A stretch of 64,000 bases of DNA, from assembly GCA_016081115.2 (NCBI GenBank), contig CM071929.1, positions 4,464,001-4,528,000 on the forward strand, written 5' to 3'. Positions 63,101 to 64,000 of the stretch are shown one piece after another; within the stretch, counting starts at the first letter, position 1; every line of letters begins with the position of its first letter. Origin of the DNA: Rehmannia glutinosa. Lineage: Eukaryota > Streptophyta > Magnoliopsida > Lamiales > Orobanchaceae. Both the position numbers and the translations under genes were made by a program. The notes under the pieces were generated by a model, which saw only the letters and a program-made list of their open reading frames with translations, was not told where the DNA came from and ran no database searches.

Positions 63101-64000
63101 TGTTTTTCACTCAGGCACCATTGTTCCACCGATTTTGATTTCGACGCCAGATGGCCATCACCGCAAAAAGAATCACCAAGTTCGAGAAGTGTTCAAGGCA
63201 CTCTTTCTTTGAAGTTGAAAAGATGGAGAGGCATCGCCTCTTTGGATATGCGCTGGACAACAGAGATGCCAACCTTTACGGTGACTTGAGAGGCATCACA
63301 TCGAGGATAAGGGAATGGTGGCAACAAAGAAGAATCAATGCGTGTGGAACAGGTGAGATACTTGAGAACCTTGTTTAACAAGTCTGCTTTGTGTGAGAGG
63401 CGAGAATGTTGATGCAAAAACGGTTTGAGGAACACATTGAGCATATGCATGAAGCTCACCGCCGAGATCAAGGCTGCTGCGTGAGCGAGCGTATGCAAAT
63501 GATATACAACGTTTGGAAGAACACATGACGAGAAAATTCACCTTCTCACGGCCGAGAGATGAAGCCGATTTCAGAGAATCCAACGCTACTCGGTCTGAAT
63601 TCCGTCTGCATACAACGCAGTGGACTTGAAGCGAGAATTCAACCAACGAAGACTCGACTTCATGCTTGCCAAAGATGTTCCTAGGGTTCCTCTATCCTTT
63701 GATGATGCCAAAAAGGGGAAGAGGAATACCTTAAAGCAAAAAATCTGAAAAGAAAAGAAAGGAAGCGGTGAGAAGGAACAAGCGAGAAGGAAAATCACCG
63801 AGGAAAATTTGAAATCAAGAAAGGAAAATCTGCTTGAGGGGAAGGATCAAAAGATATGACCTTGATGATTGCACAAACCCCAACAGGGTCCTGTCTGTCA
63901 CAATCGACATTATAAGCGGAAACTCCTCGTGACTCTGCCACTCCAAGACTCTGTTGTATCTATGGCTAAGAAGAAAAAGAAATTGAAGCGAGGATGAAGG
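60147..64000 (+). pseudogene. Element B extra coding region after pol (partial)
   Basis: Sister of the region at 45127-40590 in A. It begins MAPTYDFTKLGKQIH at 60147. The AVTITAKDLVNIAHYLQGA block lies near 60400-60450, the FGDFDQLSKAKSIVMAAIIE block near 60615-60670, and FFEVEKMERHRLFGYALDN with LYGDLRGITS near 63210-63310. The spacer between (61-63 kb) is rich in Arg, Pro, Ser and Lys. The window ends inside it. The function is unknown; it is described as envelope-like only by position and resemblance. Confidence 0.6.

Larger units (their letters stand above)
38520..64000 (+). mobile_element. Giant Sirevirus-like Copia element B, runs off window
   Basis: Plus-strand element. The 5' LTR is in two parts (38520-38861 and 52816-54005, 1532 bp together) because element A sits inside it. 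Then follow primer-binding site (54007-54018), gag (from 54128), protease, integrase, reverse transcriptase, RNase H (to about 59612) and an extra coding region from 60147. The 3' end, polypurine tract and 3' LTR lie outside; by comparison with A about 0.9 kb of internal sequence plus the LTR are missing. The left target site is probably ATCCC (38515-38519). Confidence 0.92.

Noticed and set aside
1..64000. CRISPR array, bacterial defence island or biosynthetic cluster
   Set aside because: No regularly spaced short repeats, no operon-like gene spacing and no such proteins; all coding signal is plant gene or plant transposon.

Overview
The window is nuclear DNA from a flowering plant, most likely a eudicot. 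The evidence is spliced GT-AG genes with plant-specific products (type 3 metallothionein, a MORF RNA-editing factor, a MUCI70-like DUF616 protein), AT-rich intergenic DNA, and plant transposon families. No bacterial operons, CRISPR arrays, rRNA genes or tRNA genes were seen. I cannot name the species.

Layout. (1) 1-24 kb is gene-bearing. It holds a complete 3-exon metallothionein (+, 39-689), several MITEs, an orphan LINE ORF1-like fragment (-), a MORF gene (+, exons at 3.7-4.7 kb and 10.2 kb) whose third intron carries a full-length antisense Copia element with 5-bp target duplication, a small membrane-protein gene (-, 14161-14595), and an intact 9-exon MUCI70-like gene (-, 16637-21382, 582 aa) with an RTE-type retroposon in its first coding intron. 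(2) 24.2-35.0 kb is a nested stack. A non-autonomous hAT element (8-bp target duplication) contains a LINE (12-bp target duplication). The LINE contains a Tourist/Harbinger MITE (TAA duplication) and a nearly complete autonomous hAT transposon (8-bp duplication). (3) 35-37 kb holds further hAT-type and foldback elements. (4) 37.1-64 kb is a second stack of Copia elements on alternating strands: a pol fragment (+), an LTR of a third element, a giant Sirevirus-like element B (+, runs off the window), and a complete sister copy A (-, 13.9 kb) inserted in the 5' LTR of B with 5-bp duplication CTGGG. A and B form a giant inverted repeat centred near 52.64 kb.

How it fits together. Only the metallothionein, the small membrane protein and the MUCI70-like gene look intact. 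The MORF gene keeps all its splice sites but its homology changes reading frame at several points. A and B share a layout: LTR, tRNA-iMet primer site, gag, pol, then an unusually long (about 4.5 kb) extra coding region resembling a Sirevirus envelope-like or 'putative plant transposon protein' ORF, then the polypurine tract and LTR.

Caution on quality. Copies that should be near identical (paired LTRs, A versus B) differ mainly in short garbled spots at or beside CAG/CTG/CCG trinucleotides, separated by long identical runs. That looks like sequencing error at CHG-methylated cytosines, so many frameshifts in the transposons, and perhaps in MORF, may not be biological. All comparisons were made by eye; no database search was run.
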